IMG/VR virus record: IMGVR_UViG_3300035698_000774
Span: 1-30,432 of that record
DNA: 30,432 bases
Reading direction: 5' to 3' (one strand)
DNA from: a virus
The notes under the pieces were generated by a model. It was not told the DNA's origin, ran no database searches, and saw nothing but the letters and a program-made list of their open reading frames with translations. A program made the position numbers and the translations under genes. This document shows, in pieces, positions 20,751-29,187 of the stretch (its first letter is position 1; each line of letters opens with the position of its first letter).

Positions 20751-22791
20751 GCTTGCTCCTAATGACGTACTCCCCCTCAAAATCAGCAGCCATAAGCTGT
20801 GAAGGTAGGTAAGAGTCGTTGATTATTTTTATTGTAACACCAGTTGACTGAGCTAGTATCGGTAATTCGAATGTACCTGTGTCCTCTACAATATCACCAA
20901 TGATATTAGTGGACTCTCCTAAGAGCTTGGCACTCATTACATACGTAAACATCTCTCGTGCTTCTGGGGTAATCTCTACTTTAAAGAAACCTGCATTAAC
21001 ATATCTAAGTCTAAGCATACGTAACATGAAGACACCATTAAGTATAGCACCTTTATCGTTACCTCGAGCCTCTCTAACAAACTGTTCTGATAGAGTGTAC
21101 TCTAAGCTGTAGTTCCGTCCAACATACGCTGGATCAGCACTGAGATTCCCTTGGGCTGTCAATGTGGTAGTTGTTGCTTTAGTAGTGGTAATTGTTTCAC
21201 CAGCTCGAGTAGTCCATGCTTCATCTAGGATGACACTGAAGTCACCAGCATCGACATATGGAAGTGTCCATGTAGTTAAGCCAGTACCAGATGCATATAC
21301 GCCAGTTAGTTTTGTACGTCTGTCGAGATGGACAACAACGCCTAAATCGGCTTCAGAAGCATCTCCTGTAAGTTGCATCTTCTCTAGGTATACACCATCA
21401 CCGGATCTCTGTATAATTACATATACAATATCCTCAATGATATCTACGTTAAGTATCTCATCGGTAGCATCGAACTGCCACTTCGACCATGAGCTTTGTA
21501 CCTTTTGATCACCAGACCAGAAGTACTTATAAACATACATTATGTTCGGTGTCTGATTAGACAGGGCAAACAAGATGTCCTCGTTAGTACTTGCGGCTAA
21601 CTTGAAGGTGTCTTGGGGGATGTATGTCGGTACATGTGAAGTAATGTTTGCTGCATCATTCGTCGTAGTGTTTGGTTCAACGAAGTATTCTCTGATTTGT
21701 GTATTGCTTCCTCTAGGTACTGCGAAATAGATGTTCTGTCCTGCTCCGACAGGGCTTGCTGCTTCAGAGTTCTCGAACTCAGTTGCAACGTCGAGTCTGA
21801 CAGTCTTAGGAGTAAGTGTTCCTGACGCTCCGAGGACGAATTGTGTTTGATCTGAGAATAGAAGTAATGATTCATTAAATGCCACCGCATGTTTAAGTAT
21901 CGCAACCTTTGTATGGCTAGCTGCTACATCAATAGGATCATCATCAGTAACCGCAGTTACCGTAGACGGGAAGAAATTAAAGAAGTCACCTGATCGAGAC
22001 ATAACAATGTTCTCACCAGATAACATACCTAATCTATTTCTATAAAAGAATATATCATTAATAGTTCCAGCATCAAATGAAGGGAATGGAGCTGAGTCAG
22101 CATCACCCACTAATTGATCATCCCAAGTAGCTTCGGCAAATATAAAAGATGAACCTGTGTAACTAAGGATGTGTGGCATTGTACTAGCATCTAATGTATC
22201 TGTAACACTAGGGCCTATAACTTCAGTCCATACAGCAGTAGAACTATTGTACTGAACATAGTAATCATCAAAGTTATTACTTGCTTGTCCAATTATTTTA
22301 TACTTAACGCCATTACTAGGGGTAACTGGGAGGTCAGCAAATTCCTGAACGGAACCTGTCAGTGTAGCAGAGGAAGTTGTACCGTCATCTGTGACTATAA
22401 TAGTCTTGTTAACTATAAATGTATAGTCAGCAATAGTGACAGCAGCAAAGTTTGATTGTGGGTCAGCTGCATTTAAGTATAGCTTACCATCGGGGAACGT
22501 AATACTTACAGTGGATCCATCGGATAGATCATAAACCTCTAAGTCATCATCAATGATAACCACAAGGAACCTTTCGGTTGTATCTCTATTGATCGTATGA
22601 AGGTGAGCACTGGCTACATCACCAGATCTTATTTGATCTATGTGCTGAGTAGGAGGTCTCTTATATAATCCATCAGCAATAGTAGCTAGACCATTGATCT
22701 GTTCTTCTGCTTGGGTTACATTACGGAGTGCAGCAGGTTGTTGACTGACACCATTCCAGTGCGAAGGGATACTATAGGAGACTAAGGCCAT
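20743..22791 (-). CDS. Tail tubular protein B (nozzle), T7 gp12-like
   Basis: 682 residues (T7 gp12 is 794). The N-terminus MALVSYSIPSHWNGVSQQPAALR is the familiar start of this family, with NGVSQQP highly typical. It is followed by GLYKRPPTQHI and RFLVVIIDDDLEVYDL, and a central FYRNRLGMLSGENIVMSRSGDFFNFFP with NRLG and S-x-S-x-x-x-F-F-N-F-F, also characteristic. It forms the nozzle at the tail tip to which fibers attach. Its ATG overlaps the tail tubular A stop (TAATG), implying coupled synthesis. Confidence 0.93.
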   Translation of the reverse strand: MALVSYSIPSHWNGVSQQPAALRNVTQAEEQINGLATIADGLYKRPPTQHIDQIRSGDVASAHLHTINRDTTERFLVVIIDDDLEVYDLSDGSTVSITFPDGKLYLNAADPQSNFAAVTIADYTFIVNKTIIVTDDGTTSSATLTGSVQEFADLPVTPSNGVKYKIIGQASNNFDDYYVQYNSSTAVWTEVIGPSVTDTLDASTMPHILSYTGSSFIFAEATWDDQLVGDADSAPFPSFDAGTINDIFFYRNRLGMLSGENIVMSRSGDFFNFFPSTVTAVTDDDPIDVAASHTKVAILKHAVAFNESLLLFSDQTQFVLGASGTLTPKTVRLDVATEFENSEAASPVGAGQNIYFAVPRGSNTQIREYFVEPNTTTNDAANITSHVPTYIPQDTFKLAASTNEDILFALSNQTPNIMYVYKYFWSGDQKVQSSWSKWQFDATDEILNVDIIEDIVYVIIQRSGDGVYLEKMQLTGDASEADLGVVVHLDRRTKLTGVYASGTGLTTWTLPYVDAGDFSVILDEAWTTRAGETITTTKATTTTLTAQGNLSADPAYVGRNYSLEYTLSEQFVREARGNDKGAILNGVFMLRMLRLRYVNAGFFKVEITPEAREMFTYVMSAKLLGESTNIIGDIVEDTGTFELPILAQSTGVTIKIINDSYLPSQLMAADFEGEYVIRSKRV

Positions 22792-23381
22792 TATATATAC
22801 CTGTTAATTATTTGATATGTATCTATTGAATGGAGAATGTTTACATCAGCGTTATCTAAGTCAGCTTGCATAGCCATAGTTAGTGCATCAACTTCATCAT
22901 CTTGTGTGAATGTAGCTAATGTCTCTGATCCAAGTATTCGTTCTTGAAATAATCTAGCTGACTTAATAGTGATGTAGTTACGTACATGCTCGGGTAACTT
23001 ATCAAAGTCGAAGGCTAGTATAATTTTAAATGTATATTCAGATGATGTGATTACATCTGTTCTTGCTTTCTTATCATACATCCTACCATCACGGTATACA
23101 AAATCAACGCTTGCATTGTGGCAACGCATTTGATCTACACGCATAGTATTTGTAGGAGGTACAAGGTATCCACTAGCATTAGGTGTTAATGGATAATCAT
23201 ATTCTGTATTGAAGTGCCACTCTTTTAACTGTATTCGACGAGTAATCTCATTAATCGTAGCTACTGCAAAGTTGGCATGTCCGAGTCCTGAACCAATTAA
23301 GGTTGATACCGGAGCTTGACCTATCGTAGCAAGTAGTACGTTTACAGCTTGTAGCTTGGTACTTTGGACTGGATCTGACAT
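22791..23381 (-). CDS. Tail tubular protein A (gatekeeper), T7 gp11-like
   Basis: 196 residues, equal to T7 gp11. The family phrases are seen: QAVNVLLATIGQAPVSTL near residue 10, EWHFNTEYDYPL around 74-85, DFVYRDGRMYDK near 115 and KIILAFDFDKLPEHVRNYITIKSARLFQERILGS at about 125-160. It forms the ring below the portal that retains DNA and joins the nozzle. It is the first gene after the capsid terminator, so its level is set by read-through or another promoter. Confidence 0.93.
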   Translation of the reverse strand: MSDPVQSTKLQAVNVLLATIGQAPVSTLIGSGLGHANFAVATINEITRRIQLKEWHFNTEYDYPLTPNASGYLVPPTNTMRVDQMRCHNASVDFVYRDGRMYDKKARTDVITSSEYTFKIILAFDFDKLPEHVRNYITIKSARLFQERILGSETLATFTQDDEVDALTMAMQADLDNADVNILHSIDTYQIINRYI

Positions 23382-23398
23382 AAAGGATTCCTAAAAGT

Positions 23399-23436
23399 TA
23401 AAAAAGGGAAACCAACATTTAATAGTTGGCTTCCCC
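23399..23436 (-). terminator. Intrinsic terminator after the major capsid gene
   Basis: In the minus-strand RNA, GGGAAGCCAAC and GUUGGUUUCCC form an 11-bp stem (one G-U pair) around an 8-base loop, followed directly by UUUUUUAA. It begins about 10 bases after the capsid stop codon at 23447. The location is the same as the T7 terminator T-phi after gene 10, where partial termination gives high capsid and lower tail protein mRNA. Confidence 0.88.
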
Positions 23437-23446
23437 TAGGGTTTGC

Positions 23447-24373
23447 TTAAGAGCTAATCATCTCAACAGCAGACTCAGGACGGAGGATACCGTGACCTAG
23501 AGCATACTTAGATACAATTAAAGTACCTAATCTACGAGGATCATAGTCAGCACGAACACTTAAGTCCATAAGCTTGACTGTACCCATAGTAGTTGTATGG
23601 AAGATTAAACCTTGTGTGTTTGCAAACGTACCTCGATAAGCCGCAGGGCCATCAGTTACGTTAGCAGAAGGTAGGTGTGGAGATTTAACAATGTTAATTC
23701 CAGCAACCTTAAGAACTGTACCTTCAGCATACACGCCATTTCCGCCCCAGTCACGGTTAATTACATCAGTAGTCTGAGCTACTAAGTAATACTGTGCAGG
23801 TCGTAAGATAGCATGACGGTTCATTTCAGGAATATACTTGTTATCAAGTTGTTCAGCACCGGCAAAGATACCAGCAGCAATAGTTGAACCAGTTGTGGCA
23901 TAGCCAGCATTGGTTAATTGTGCTCCACCGTTACCACCAGTTACAGTAGCAGTAGATTGAGCAGCTAATAGAGCTACTTGCATTGAGTTTGTATCAAACT
24001 TACGAGCTAGGGCTTGGCCTGTCTCGCTAGTATATACTGATCGTGCGTCCCAGTGATTCATAGCTTGTTCAATATCAGCTAGGAATACATCAGCAATCAA
24101 AGGATCATCAATAGAGATGACTCGCTCAGAAGCAGGAGATGCTTGACCTACAATCTCGGCACCAACTGAATGGTAGCTAGATTGAACCTGCCATGTAGCA
24201 GGGAATTGTGCAGACTTACCAGAAGAAATCTGACGCATCTGTTGGAGGTCTTTCATGACATTGTACTCTTCAAAATTAGTAAGTACTTCGCCACCATAGA
24301 CTTTTAGAAAGTTCGCTTTAGTATCACCAGCCGCGTTATCTTGGCCGGATCTAAAGACTGTTGCATTAGACAT
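23447..24373 (-). CDS. Major capsid protein, T7 gp10-like
   Basis: 308 residues (T7 gp10A is 345), HK97-type fold expected. The start MSNATVFRSGQDNAAGD has AAGGAC upstream. Family-typical parts are LKVYGGEVLTNFEEYN near 25-39, a middle DVFLADIEQAMNHWDARSVYTSETGQALA (about 95-123), DVINRDWGGNGVYAEGTVLKVAGINIVKSPHLP at 205-237 and a C-terminal SVRADYDPRRLGTLIVSKYALGHGILRPE. No frameshift signal for a longer minor form is obvious, and the stop is quickly followed by the terminator. Confidence 0.94.
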   Translation of the reverse strand: MSNATVFRSGQDNAAGDTKANFLKVYGGEVLTNFEEYNVMKDLQQMRQISSGKSAQFPATWQVQSSYHSVGAEIVGQASPASERVISIDDPLIADVFLADIEQAMNHWDARSVYTSETGQALARKFDTNSMQVALLAAQSTATVTGGNGGAQLTNAGYATTGSTIAAGIFAGAEQLDNKYIPEMNRHAILRPAQYYLVAQTTDVINRDWGGNGVYAEGTVLKVAGINIVKSPHLPSANVTDGPAAYRGTFANTQGLIFHTTTMGTVKLMDLSVRADYDPRRLGTLIVSKYALGHGILRPESAVEMISS

Positions 24374-24613
24374 TAGTTGTCCTTATTTAGAGTTAAAGTA
24401 GAATACAAGAATGTATTCATGGGCTTCAACCGTATTACTTGTCACAAAGTTATCCAGTGGTATTCTGGGCTTTAGATTGTAACAGGGTATTGAATTAGTT
24501 CTAGCTTGATTATACAGGGCTAGAGCCTGTGGATTCCTTGTCGGAAATTAGGGTGGGAACGCCACGGAGAGAGGGCCATATTGTTCCCGAACTAGTAGGA
24601 GCACCACTAGAAA
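24374..24613 (-). promoter_or_regulatory. 240-base intergenic leader of the capsid gene, with stem-loops
   Basis: This is the longest gap in the structural block and has no gene. A perfect 7-bp hairpin, GAATACA-AGAA-TGTATTC, lies at 24401-24418 just upstream of the capsid ribosome binding site. A larger stem formed by GGGAAC and GTTCCC (about 24555-24588) and a CTAGT/ACTAG stem (24592-24610) follow the scaffold stop. T7 has its strongest promoter and an RNase III site in this gap. I do not find the 21-bp promoter motif here. A TATAAT lies near 24510 (minus strand) without a clear -35. Confidence 0.45.
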
Positions 24614-25420
24614 TTATAAATTAGACGCTGCTGTCTTTCTCTCTACGTCTTTACGATACGCTTCATCTTTCTGATAACGCGGATCACTCATTGCTGCGGT
24701 AACCTCTGCCCAAGATCTGTAACCTTGACCAGTAGATGGATCACCTCCTCCATGTATAATGTCAGCGGTCTTACCATTGGCATCAACGTACTGTTGATTC
24801 AAGGCAGTCACACCTAGTTTAACAGCTTCTATATCAGAAGAATTTAAGTTCTTATTTAGAGCTTCACGTTGTGCGGCTGAAAGGTTAGCACTTGCCCATT
24901 GAATCTGGGACATGTAATTCTCTTTACCACCAACAATTGAAAAGGCTTCCTGTTGGAATCCTGCTACTCTGGCTTGCTGACCAGCAATGTAATTGTCAAC
25001 AAACTCCCTATTGAATCCTTTCTCTTCTTCGATCTTTGCATACGAAGCATCTGAAAGTTTACCATCTGTTTCCCACTCCTGAGAAAGGGAATCCATAAAG
25101 TCGTCCCCAGATTGTTCAGGGACACCAAGGCCATCATCACTTGTCTCATCAGTCTCATCTGGAGTATCATCAGTGGGTGTGGCTTTATTCTTTTCAAGCT
25201 CTGCATAGGATGCTGCCATAGCATCTACATTAGTCGTACCCTTCTCTGCATCCCAGAATTTCTCTGGAATATTATCAGGACGAGTAATTACAGATGCATC
25301 AATAGCTGGCTCTTTACCATCTACCTTATCTATCATCGCTTGTTCATGTACGGCATTAGCTGCATCAGCAGCAGCAGGATCTTCCGTACTTAAGTTTACT
25401 TCATTTGCATCAGCCATCAT
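24614..25420 (-). CDS. Scaffolding (capsid assembly) protein, T7 gp9-like
   Basis: 268 residues (T7 gp9 is 307), very acidic and disordered-looking in the N-terminal half (NEVNLSTEDPAAADAANA; DDTPDETDETSDDG), then helical. The phrase RPDNIPEKFWDAEKGTTNVDAMAASYAELEK at about 46-76 is the familiar part of podovirus scaffolds. The C-terminal part has GGDPSTGQGYRSWAEVTAAMSDPRYQKDEAYRKDVERK, also typical. It directs capsid assembly around the portal and leaves before packaging. Two tandem ATGs follow AGGAGAG; either may start it. Confidence 0.9.
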   Translation of the reverse strand: MMADANEVNLSTEDPAAADAANAVHEQAMIDKVDGKEPAIDASVITRPDNIPEKFWDAEKGTTNVDAMAASYAELEKNKATPTDDTPDETDETSDDGLGVPEQSGDDFMDSLSQEWETDGKLSDASYAKIEEEKGFNREFVDNYIAGQQARVAGFQQEAFSIVGGKENYMSQIQWASANLSAAQREALNKNLNSSDIEAVKLGVTALNQQYVDANGKTADIIHGGGDPSTGQGYRSWAEVTAAMSDPRYQKDEAYRKDVERKTAASNL

Positions 25421-25426
25421 TCTCTC

Positions 25427-25705
25427 CTAAAAGTTAGTAACTTTAGTTGTGAGTGTGACCTTCTTACCATCAATAGTGACGATCTGTTTAGACTCTGTTA
25501 CAACAGGTTCTCGAATAGCCTGAGGTAGGCCAAACTTTACAGTCATCTTTTCTATTTGATCGGTGATGGCGGCAGCGTCTTCAACACGGTTTGCTTCCAT
25601 AAGTGCAGCAACTTGTGCTTGCAACTCAGCAATGATAACCACTTGACTCTGATCCATAACCTTCTCTTGGTTATCATCTTGTGTAACAGGTACGGCCTTA
25701 GCCAT
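25427..25705 (-). CDS. Small coiled-coil protein between portal and scaffold (92 aa)
   Basis: 92 residues with a GGAGCAT ribosome binding site. A helical segment with coiled-coil character lies at about residues 23-55 (VVIIAELQAQVAALMEANRVEDAAAITDQIEKM). After it comes a beta-like tail, SKQIVTIDGKKVTLTTKVTNF. It sits between portal and scaffold, where T7 has no gene of this kind. A role in procapsid assembly is inferred from location only. Confidence 0.65.
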   Translation of the reverse strand: MAKAVPVTQDDNQEKVMDQSQVVIIAELQAQVAALMEANRVEDAAAITDQIEKMTVKFGLPQAIREPVVTESKQIVTIDGKKVTLTTKVTNF

Positions 25706-25707
25706 AT

Positions 25708-27261
25708 TTATGCTCCTTGTTGTGGTGGTTGACCTTGTTGTCCTCCACCTTGTTGCTGCTGAATTGCAGCTTGTAATAATTGTTTGACTACTTCAGGGCC
25801 AACCTCTTGAATCATTGCTTGAAGTTGTGCATCCTGAGTTGCAGCACTAGCTTCCTCATTACTTATTAATAGACCTGAGGTATCTAGGTTAACAGCAGCA
25901 CCAATACGTTTAGAGATTTCATCTACATCAAATCGAGGTAGTAGTTGTTCTAACAATGGTGGTGGTATTAATTGGAAGTATGCTTGTAGTTTCTGTAAGT
26001 CAGCATTACGTCCAAGAGCTTGTAGCCCAGTTAATATTTGAACATCAACAGTATCAGCTGGTAGTGAGGGTAGTTTTCCACTCTTCTCCAGATCTTTAGA
26101 TACTAGTTTAACTAGTGGTAATTGGAAATCTTCCGATAGTTGACTAAAGATTCCACCTAGGGTGTCATCAATGTCTTCTGCTACTCGTCTGATTTCTTCA
26201 GCAGTCACACGTTCAGCATCACGTTGTACAGCTTGTTGCATTAAGAATGCGAACTGTAATCTTTGAGCTATTTCCTGTGCTGTTTCTTGGGCTACTCTAA
26301 AGTCTGCAAACTTCTCAAGTTGTAGTACGGATACATCATCTGCATTGCCGGAGACTACACTACCGTTAGCTTTCTCTAGTTCCCTTACGGATGTACTTCC
26401 ACCTTGTCTAACAAAGTATATAATCTTTGCAGCCGCAGCAGAGCCTTCAACCAACGCACGAGATAATTCCTCATGTGATTTAAGGTCGCCGTAATATTCT
26501 TCAACATGTCCACGAGCATAGTCTTCACCGTCAACCCAGTTCCACCCTAAGATAAGGTATGGTAGATTCTCTTCAGTGTGTAGACCTTCGTTCTGACCTG
26601 TAAGTCTTTCATTGATTTCTTGGAAGACTCTATACTTACCAGAAGGCTCACGCACTATGGTAGTATACATATCTATATCATCGTCTTGCTTCTTACCACT
26701 ACCTACAATATCTACTGCCTCTTGGACATCTTTAGATAGTGCACTGACTGTAGTAGTTTCTTTTATAATTACTTCTAAGAGCTTGTGATCGGGTGTGAAG
26801 TGTTGGACGTATTGATTAAGGTAGAACACTCTAAATCTTTTTTTCTGTCCTTGATAGCCCAGTATGACGTTACCACCAACAATAAGATGACGCAGACCGT
26901 CAACCAACGGGACACGGATTCCAGTGACGTTGATTGCTCGGCTAATGCTTCGTTCGATTTTTGCCAGTGCTTCATCTACTCCACCTTTCTTGCCACCAGT
27001 AAGTTCAGCTTCAACGAACTCATCAATGGTATATCTGAAGAAAGGATCACCAGCAGGCATTAGTATTAATGCTAGCTTGGCAGCTAATGTGTTTACACCT
27101 CGTGCACCAATACCTTGATAAGGTGTAGGTAACACAGACTCTTGTGAATGACCATCAGGAACTATCAAAGAGGGAATTGTTAGTTCTGATGCTGCTCGTG
27201 CTCGACGTAAGGCTGGCTCACGCTTGGCAGCGAGTTTATCGTACCTCTTTTTTGCTGACAT
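25708..27261 (-). CDS. Portal (head-tail connector) protein, T7 gp8-like
   Basis: 517 residues (T7 gp8 is 536). The start MSAKKRYDKLAAKREPALRRA is typical, followed by the N-terminal SLIVPDGHSQESVLPTPYQGIGARGVNTLAAKLALILMPAGDPFFR (about 31-77), and the middle GLHTEENLPYLILGWNWVDGEDYARGHVEEYYGDLKSHEELSRA. ERVTAEEIRRVAEDIDDTLGGIFSQLSEDFQLPLV (about 360-393) is the conserved crown-side helix region. The end is Gln/Gly-rich (QQQQGGGQQGQPPQQG). A dodecameric ring at the unique vertex is expected. The ATG overlaps the previous stop (TAATG). Confidence 0.95.
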   Translation of the reverse strand: MSAKKRYDKLAAKREPALRRARAASELTIPSLIVPDGHSQESVLPTPYQGIGARGVNTLAAKLALILMPAGDPFFRYTIDEFVEAELTGGKKGGVDEALAKIERSISRAINVTGIRVPLVDGLRHLIVGGNVILGYQGQKKRFRVFYLNQYVQHFTPDHKLLEVIIKETTTVSALSKDVQEAVDIVGSGKKQDDDIDMYTTIVREPSGKYRVFQEINERLTGQNEGLHTEENLPYLILGWNWVDGEDYARGHVEEYYGDLKSHEELSRALVEGSAAAAKIIYFVRQGGSTSVRELEKANGSVVSGNADDVSVLQLEKFADFRVAQETAQEIAQRLQFAFLMQQAVQRDAERVTAEEIRRVAEDIDDTLGGIFSQLSEDFQLPLVKLVSKDLEKSGKLPSLPADTVDVQILTGLQALGRNADLQKLQAYFQLIPPPLLEQLLPRFDVDEISKRIGAAVNLDTSGLLISNEEASAATQDAQLQAMIQEVGPEVVKQLLQAAIQQQQGGGQQGQPPQQGA

Positions 27262-28031
27262 TATATTCCTAATCCTGCCCCACCTGTGCCTAAGCCAACC
27301 CCTCGGGAGTTACCTTTTGCTTTCAGACGAGAGCTTGAGTTTAATTTCTTTCTAGCGATGCCAGAAATATTAGTAGATTCTTGACGAGCGTTCTTATTTA
27401 ATTTGGCAGGATCCTTAGATCCGAAACCATTTAAAGCTCTGTTCTTATTCTTTGCAAACTTAAATCTTTCAGCATTGAAGTCATCAATGGCGGGTTGTAG
27501 TTGAGTGTTATTCTCATCTACTTCAGCATTATGCCTCTTAGTGAATGATTCAGCATCAAATTTTGTAGGATTCCCTGAGAACGGATTAGAGCTACTACCT
27601 CTTCTGTTCTGAAATTTCTTAGGGGTGATCTCGCGATCATTAACAAACACACCTTGTCGTGTAGTACCTGTACCACCAGAGAATGGGGCAACAGGGTTAG
27701 TAACGGTGCGTATTTCAGCAGCAGTCCTTAGGTAAGCATTAGGGTTAATCCTTGTTGCTCTACCACTCGGGCCTTGTATGCTATGTGCGATACGAGTACC
27801 ATTGGCTGTCGTATTAAAGTTAGTTTTAAATCCTTGCTTTCTAGCATTCCTTCCAGTATACTCTCCATCAGGAGAATCAAAGAAAGAAAATCCAGACTGA
27901 TCTTTAATGATCTTCTGTTTAGCAAAGGCTCGTCTAGTACTAGCACCAAAGGGAGTATTGTCTCTAACTATAGACTGTCTCTTAACTGCTGCATTTTTAG
28001 CGAGCAGCGACATGAATGGAGGTAGGGCCAT
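27261..28031 (-). CDS. Hypothetical basic protein upstream of the portal (256 aa)
   Basis: 256 residues, with AAGGATA upstream. It is strongly basic and rich in Asn, Arg, Gly, Phe and Ser, with low hydrophobicity and a glycine-rich end (RGVGLGTGGAGLGI). Such a chain is probably mostly disordered. It may bind DNA or fold on a partner. It follows two small genes and is translationally coupled to the portal, so a virion or assembly role is likely. No family recognised. Confidence 0.65.
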   Translation of the reverse strand: MALPPFMSLLAKNAAVKRQSIVRDNTPFGASTRRAFAKQKIIKDQSGFSFFDSPDGEYTGRNARKQGFKTNFNTTANGTRIAHSIQGPSGRATRINPNAYLRTAAEIRTVTNPVAPFSGGTGTTRQGVFVNDREITPKKFQNRRGSSSNPFSGNPTKFDAESFTKRHNAEVDENNTQLQPAIDDFNAERFKFAKNKNRALNGFGSKDPAKLNKNARQESTNISGIARKKLNSSSRLKAKGNSRGVGLGTGGAGLGI

Positions 28032-28034
28032 AGG

Positions 28035-28229
28035 TTATCCTTCTGGTATTGCGAGTCCAGTATTAGCACCAGATTGCAGGTCATCATCACGTTTCAGAGA
28101 GGCTCTGCCACGTTTCTTTTTAGATTGTCCAGCTTCTTCAAATACTGCTGGTTCTACCTCTTCTTCAATAGGAGGTGGCTCCGGTAAATCGGGAGCATCA
28201 GGTAGTCCTAATAGGCTTTTTCCACACAT
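28035..28229 (-). CDS. Small Pro/Glu-rich protein (64 aa), start corrected
   Basis: The frame is open back to 28304, but the part before 28229 overlaps a better gene in another frame. I take the ATG at 28229, immediately after that gene's stop, giving 64 residues starting MCGKSLLGLPDAPDLPEPPP. It has a short hydrophobic N-terminus with a Cys at residue 2, then an acidic Pro/Glu segment and a basic stretch SKKKRGRASLKRDDD. Similar short proteins precede the portal in many T7-like phages. Function unknown. Confidence 0.6.
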   Translation of the reverse strand: MCGKSLLGLPDAPDLPEPPPIEEEVEPAVFEEAGQSKKKRGRASLKRDDDLQSGANTGLAIPEG

Positions 28230-28230
28230 G

Positions 28231-28410
28231 TTATAAATTCTCAGGTTCGTCGGGATCGTCGATGCGAGCTTGAATATGCTTAACGACATGAGCACAACCG
28301 GCATTAAACCAGATCATTCTTTCATCGTCTTTGATATTCGGGCATCTATCAGGGAAGGACACTCGCAGCTGTTCAACTAATAGCTCGAATGTATGGGGTA
28401 AGGGTTGCAT
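28231..28410 (-). CDS. Hypothetical small protein (59 aa)
   Basis: ATG at 28410 with TGGAGCAC upstream, 59 residues starting MQPLPHTFELLVEQLRVSF. The chain is mostly helical, with CPNIKDDERMIWFNAGCAHVVKHIQ and an acidic end. It is the first gene downstream of the candidate phage promoter at 28495-28515, after a leader of about 85 bases. No family recognised. Confidence 0.6.
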   Translation of the reverse strand: MQPLPHTFELLVEQLRVSFPDRCPNIKDDERMIWFNAGCAHVVKHIQARIDDPDEPENL

Positions 28411-28494
28411 AATGTGCTCCAGTGAATCCCCCCGTTGCAGGGGGTGTACGATAGGGTATAGTGTATCCTATGGGATAGAATAGCGTTCTCTCTT
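28411..28494 (-). promoter_or_regulatory. Leader with a GC-rich stem-loop
   Basis: Between the candidate promoter and the ATG at 28410. A C-run and a G-run (28428-28433 and 28440-28444) make a 5-bp all-GC stem with a 6-7-base loop about 20 bases from the start codon. TATCC and GGATA (28463-28476 region) form a second short stem. On the minus strand CACTATACCCTATCGTACA resembles the CACTATA core of T7-class promoters and a similar run near 5157-5177; this is weak. The GC stem may mask or stabilise the leader. Confidence 0.35.
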
Positions 28495-28515
28495 CTAGTA
28501 TACGCCATAGCTCAT
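28495..28515 (-). promoter_or_regulatory. Candidate phage RNA polymerase promoter, copy 2
   Basis: Minus strand ATGAGCTATGGCGTATACTAG followed by AAGAGAGAAC, differing from the copy at 1007-1027 at one of 21 positions. As in the first copy, it covers the stop codon of the preceding gene (TGA at 28512-28514). It would drive the portal-to-terminase block. The purine-rich +1 region and lack of a -35 hexamer argue for a phage-type polymerase. Confidence 0.55.
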
Positions 28516-28530
28516 AGAACTATTCTATGA
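28512..28530 (-). other. Perfect 8-bp hairpin next to the candidate promoter
   Basis: TCATAGAA (28512-28519) and TTCTATGA (28523-28530) are perfect inverted repeats around a 3-base loop. They cover the last codons of the 28512-28739 gene and overlap the upstream edge of the promoter motif. They could end or process the upstream transcript or bind a regulator. No U-run follows. Confidence 0.45.
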
Positions 28531-28739
28531 ACCTCATTAGGCCAAACAGTTTTATCGTAATCGGCCTTCTTATAGGCTGTCAAGTGAGTCCACCGCTTAG
28601 GGTATATGATATCCCCGAAGGTAAAATGAGTGGTCTTAACTTTGTAGGGTTCCCCTGTATAGTTTACTAATGCACTACGGGCAGTGCCCTTCAGGCTGGC
28701 TACTGCTATCATTACTATCGGCTCGTCTGTTTCCTTCAA
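28512..28739 (-). CDS. Hypothetical small protein (up to 75 aa), start uncertain
   Basis: The longest version begins at a TTG at 28739, with GGAGAG 7 bases upstream, inside the end of the DUF3310 gene (65-base overlap). The first ATG is at 28712 but has no close ribosome binding site. The sequence after it, MIAVASLKGTARSALVNYTGEPYK, is mixed alpha/beta. It is read in a different frame from the DUF3310 gene. No family recognised. Confidence 0.5.
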   Translation of the reverse strand: MKETDEPIVMIAVASLKGTARSALVNYTGEPYKVKTTHFTFGDIIYPKRWTHLTAYKKADYDKTVWPNEVHRIVL

Positions 28740-29187
28740 CTATCTCTCTCCTTTCTAGTTCAATATTTATACACTCAATAGCTTTATGTAGATCCTGTAT
28801 AGGTACACCCTTGCCATCACATCTCCATAAGTACTTGATTGCACTACCTATTGCCCAAGTGCTATGCATTATAATGTACTTACATTCAACACCAGATGGG
28901 TGAGATGTATAGTGTGCAGGGGACGTTACTGGATCTGTATATGTTAGTTTAGGCACGTAGCTTTCTCCTTGGTTGAGGGACGTAGGTCTATCTTTATATG
29001 GCTTAGATAACATTATTGGATCAGAACAACAATACTGTCCTAATTTGTTGCTACCACATTTAGGTCTCGTCCCTCTCTGCCAAACCATCTCACAGTTTGT
29101 ACAATAAACCAGACTTTTATCATCAATGCTGATTATATGACCAAATACTGTGCGTACCATTTTATCTACGGCGTTGGTGGGTTCCAT
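28675..29187 (-). CDS. DUF3310 (SaV-like) protein with zinc-ribbon-like N-terminus, T7 gp1.7-type
   Basis: 170 residues with an excellent ribosome binding site (AAGGAGGT). Residues about 88-146 carry the DUF3310 pattern: PAHYTSHPSGVECKYIIMHS, then AIKYLWRCDGKG and QDLHKAIECINIELERR. T7 gp1.7, a nucleotide (dTMP/dGMP) kinase, contains a region of this family. The N-terminal half has several Cys (C29, C32, C44, C53, C54) in a YCTNCEMVW ... RPKCGSNKLGQYCC layout like a zinc ribbon, not part of the usual short DUF3310 proteins. A role in nucleotide supply is inferred. Confidence 0.8.
   Translation of the reverse strand: MEPTNAVDKMVRTVFGHIISIDDKSLVYCTNCEMVWQRGTRPKCGSNKLGQYCCSDPIMLSKPYKDRPTSLNQGESYVPKLTYTDPVTSPAHYTSHPSGVECKYIIMHSTWAIGSAIKYLWRCDGKGVPIQDLHKAIECINIELERREIVEGNRRADSNDSSSQPEGHCP

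Noticed and set aside
21597-21905. Minus-strand ORF of 102 codons within the tail tubular B gene
   Set aside because: Out-of-frame shadow inside a clear structural gene, Ser/Gln/Leu/His-rich, without a start signal.
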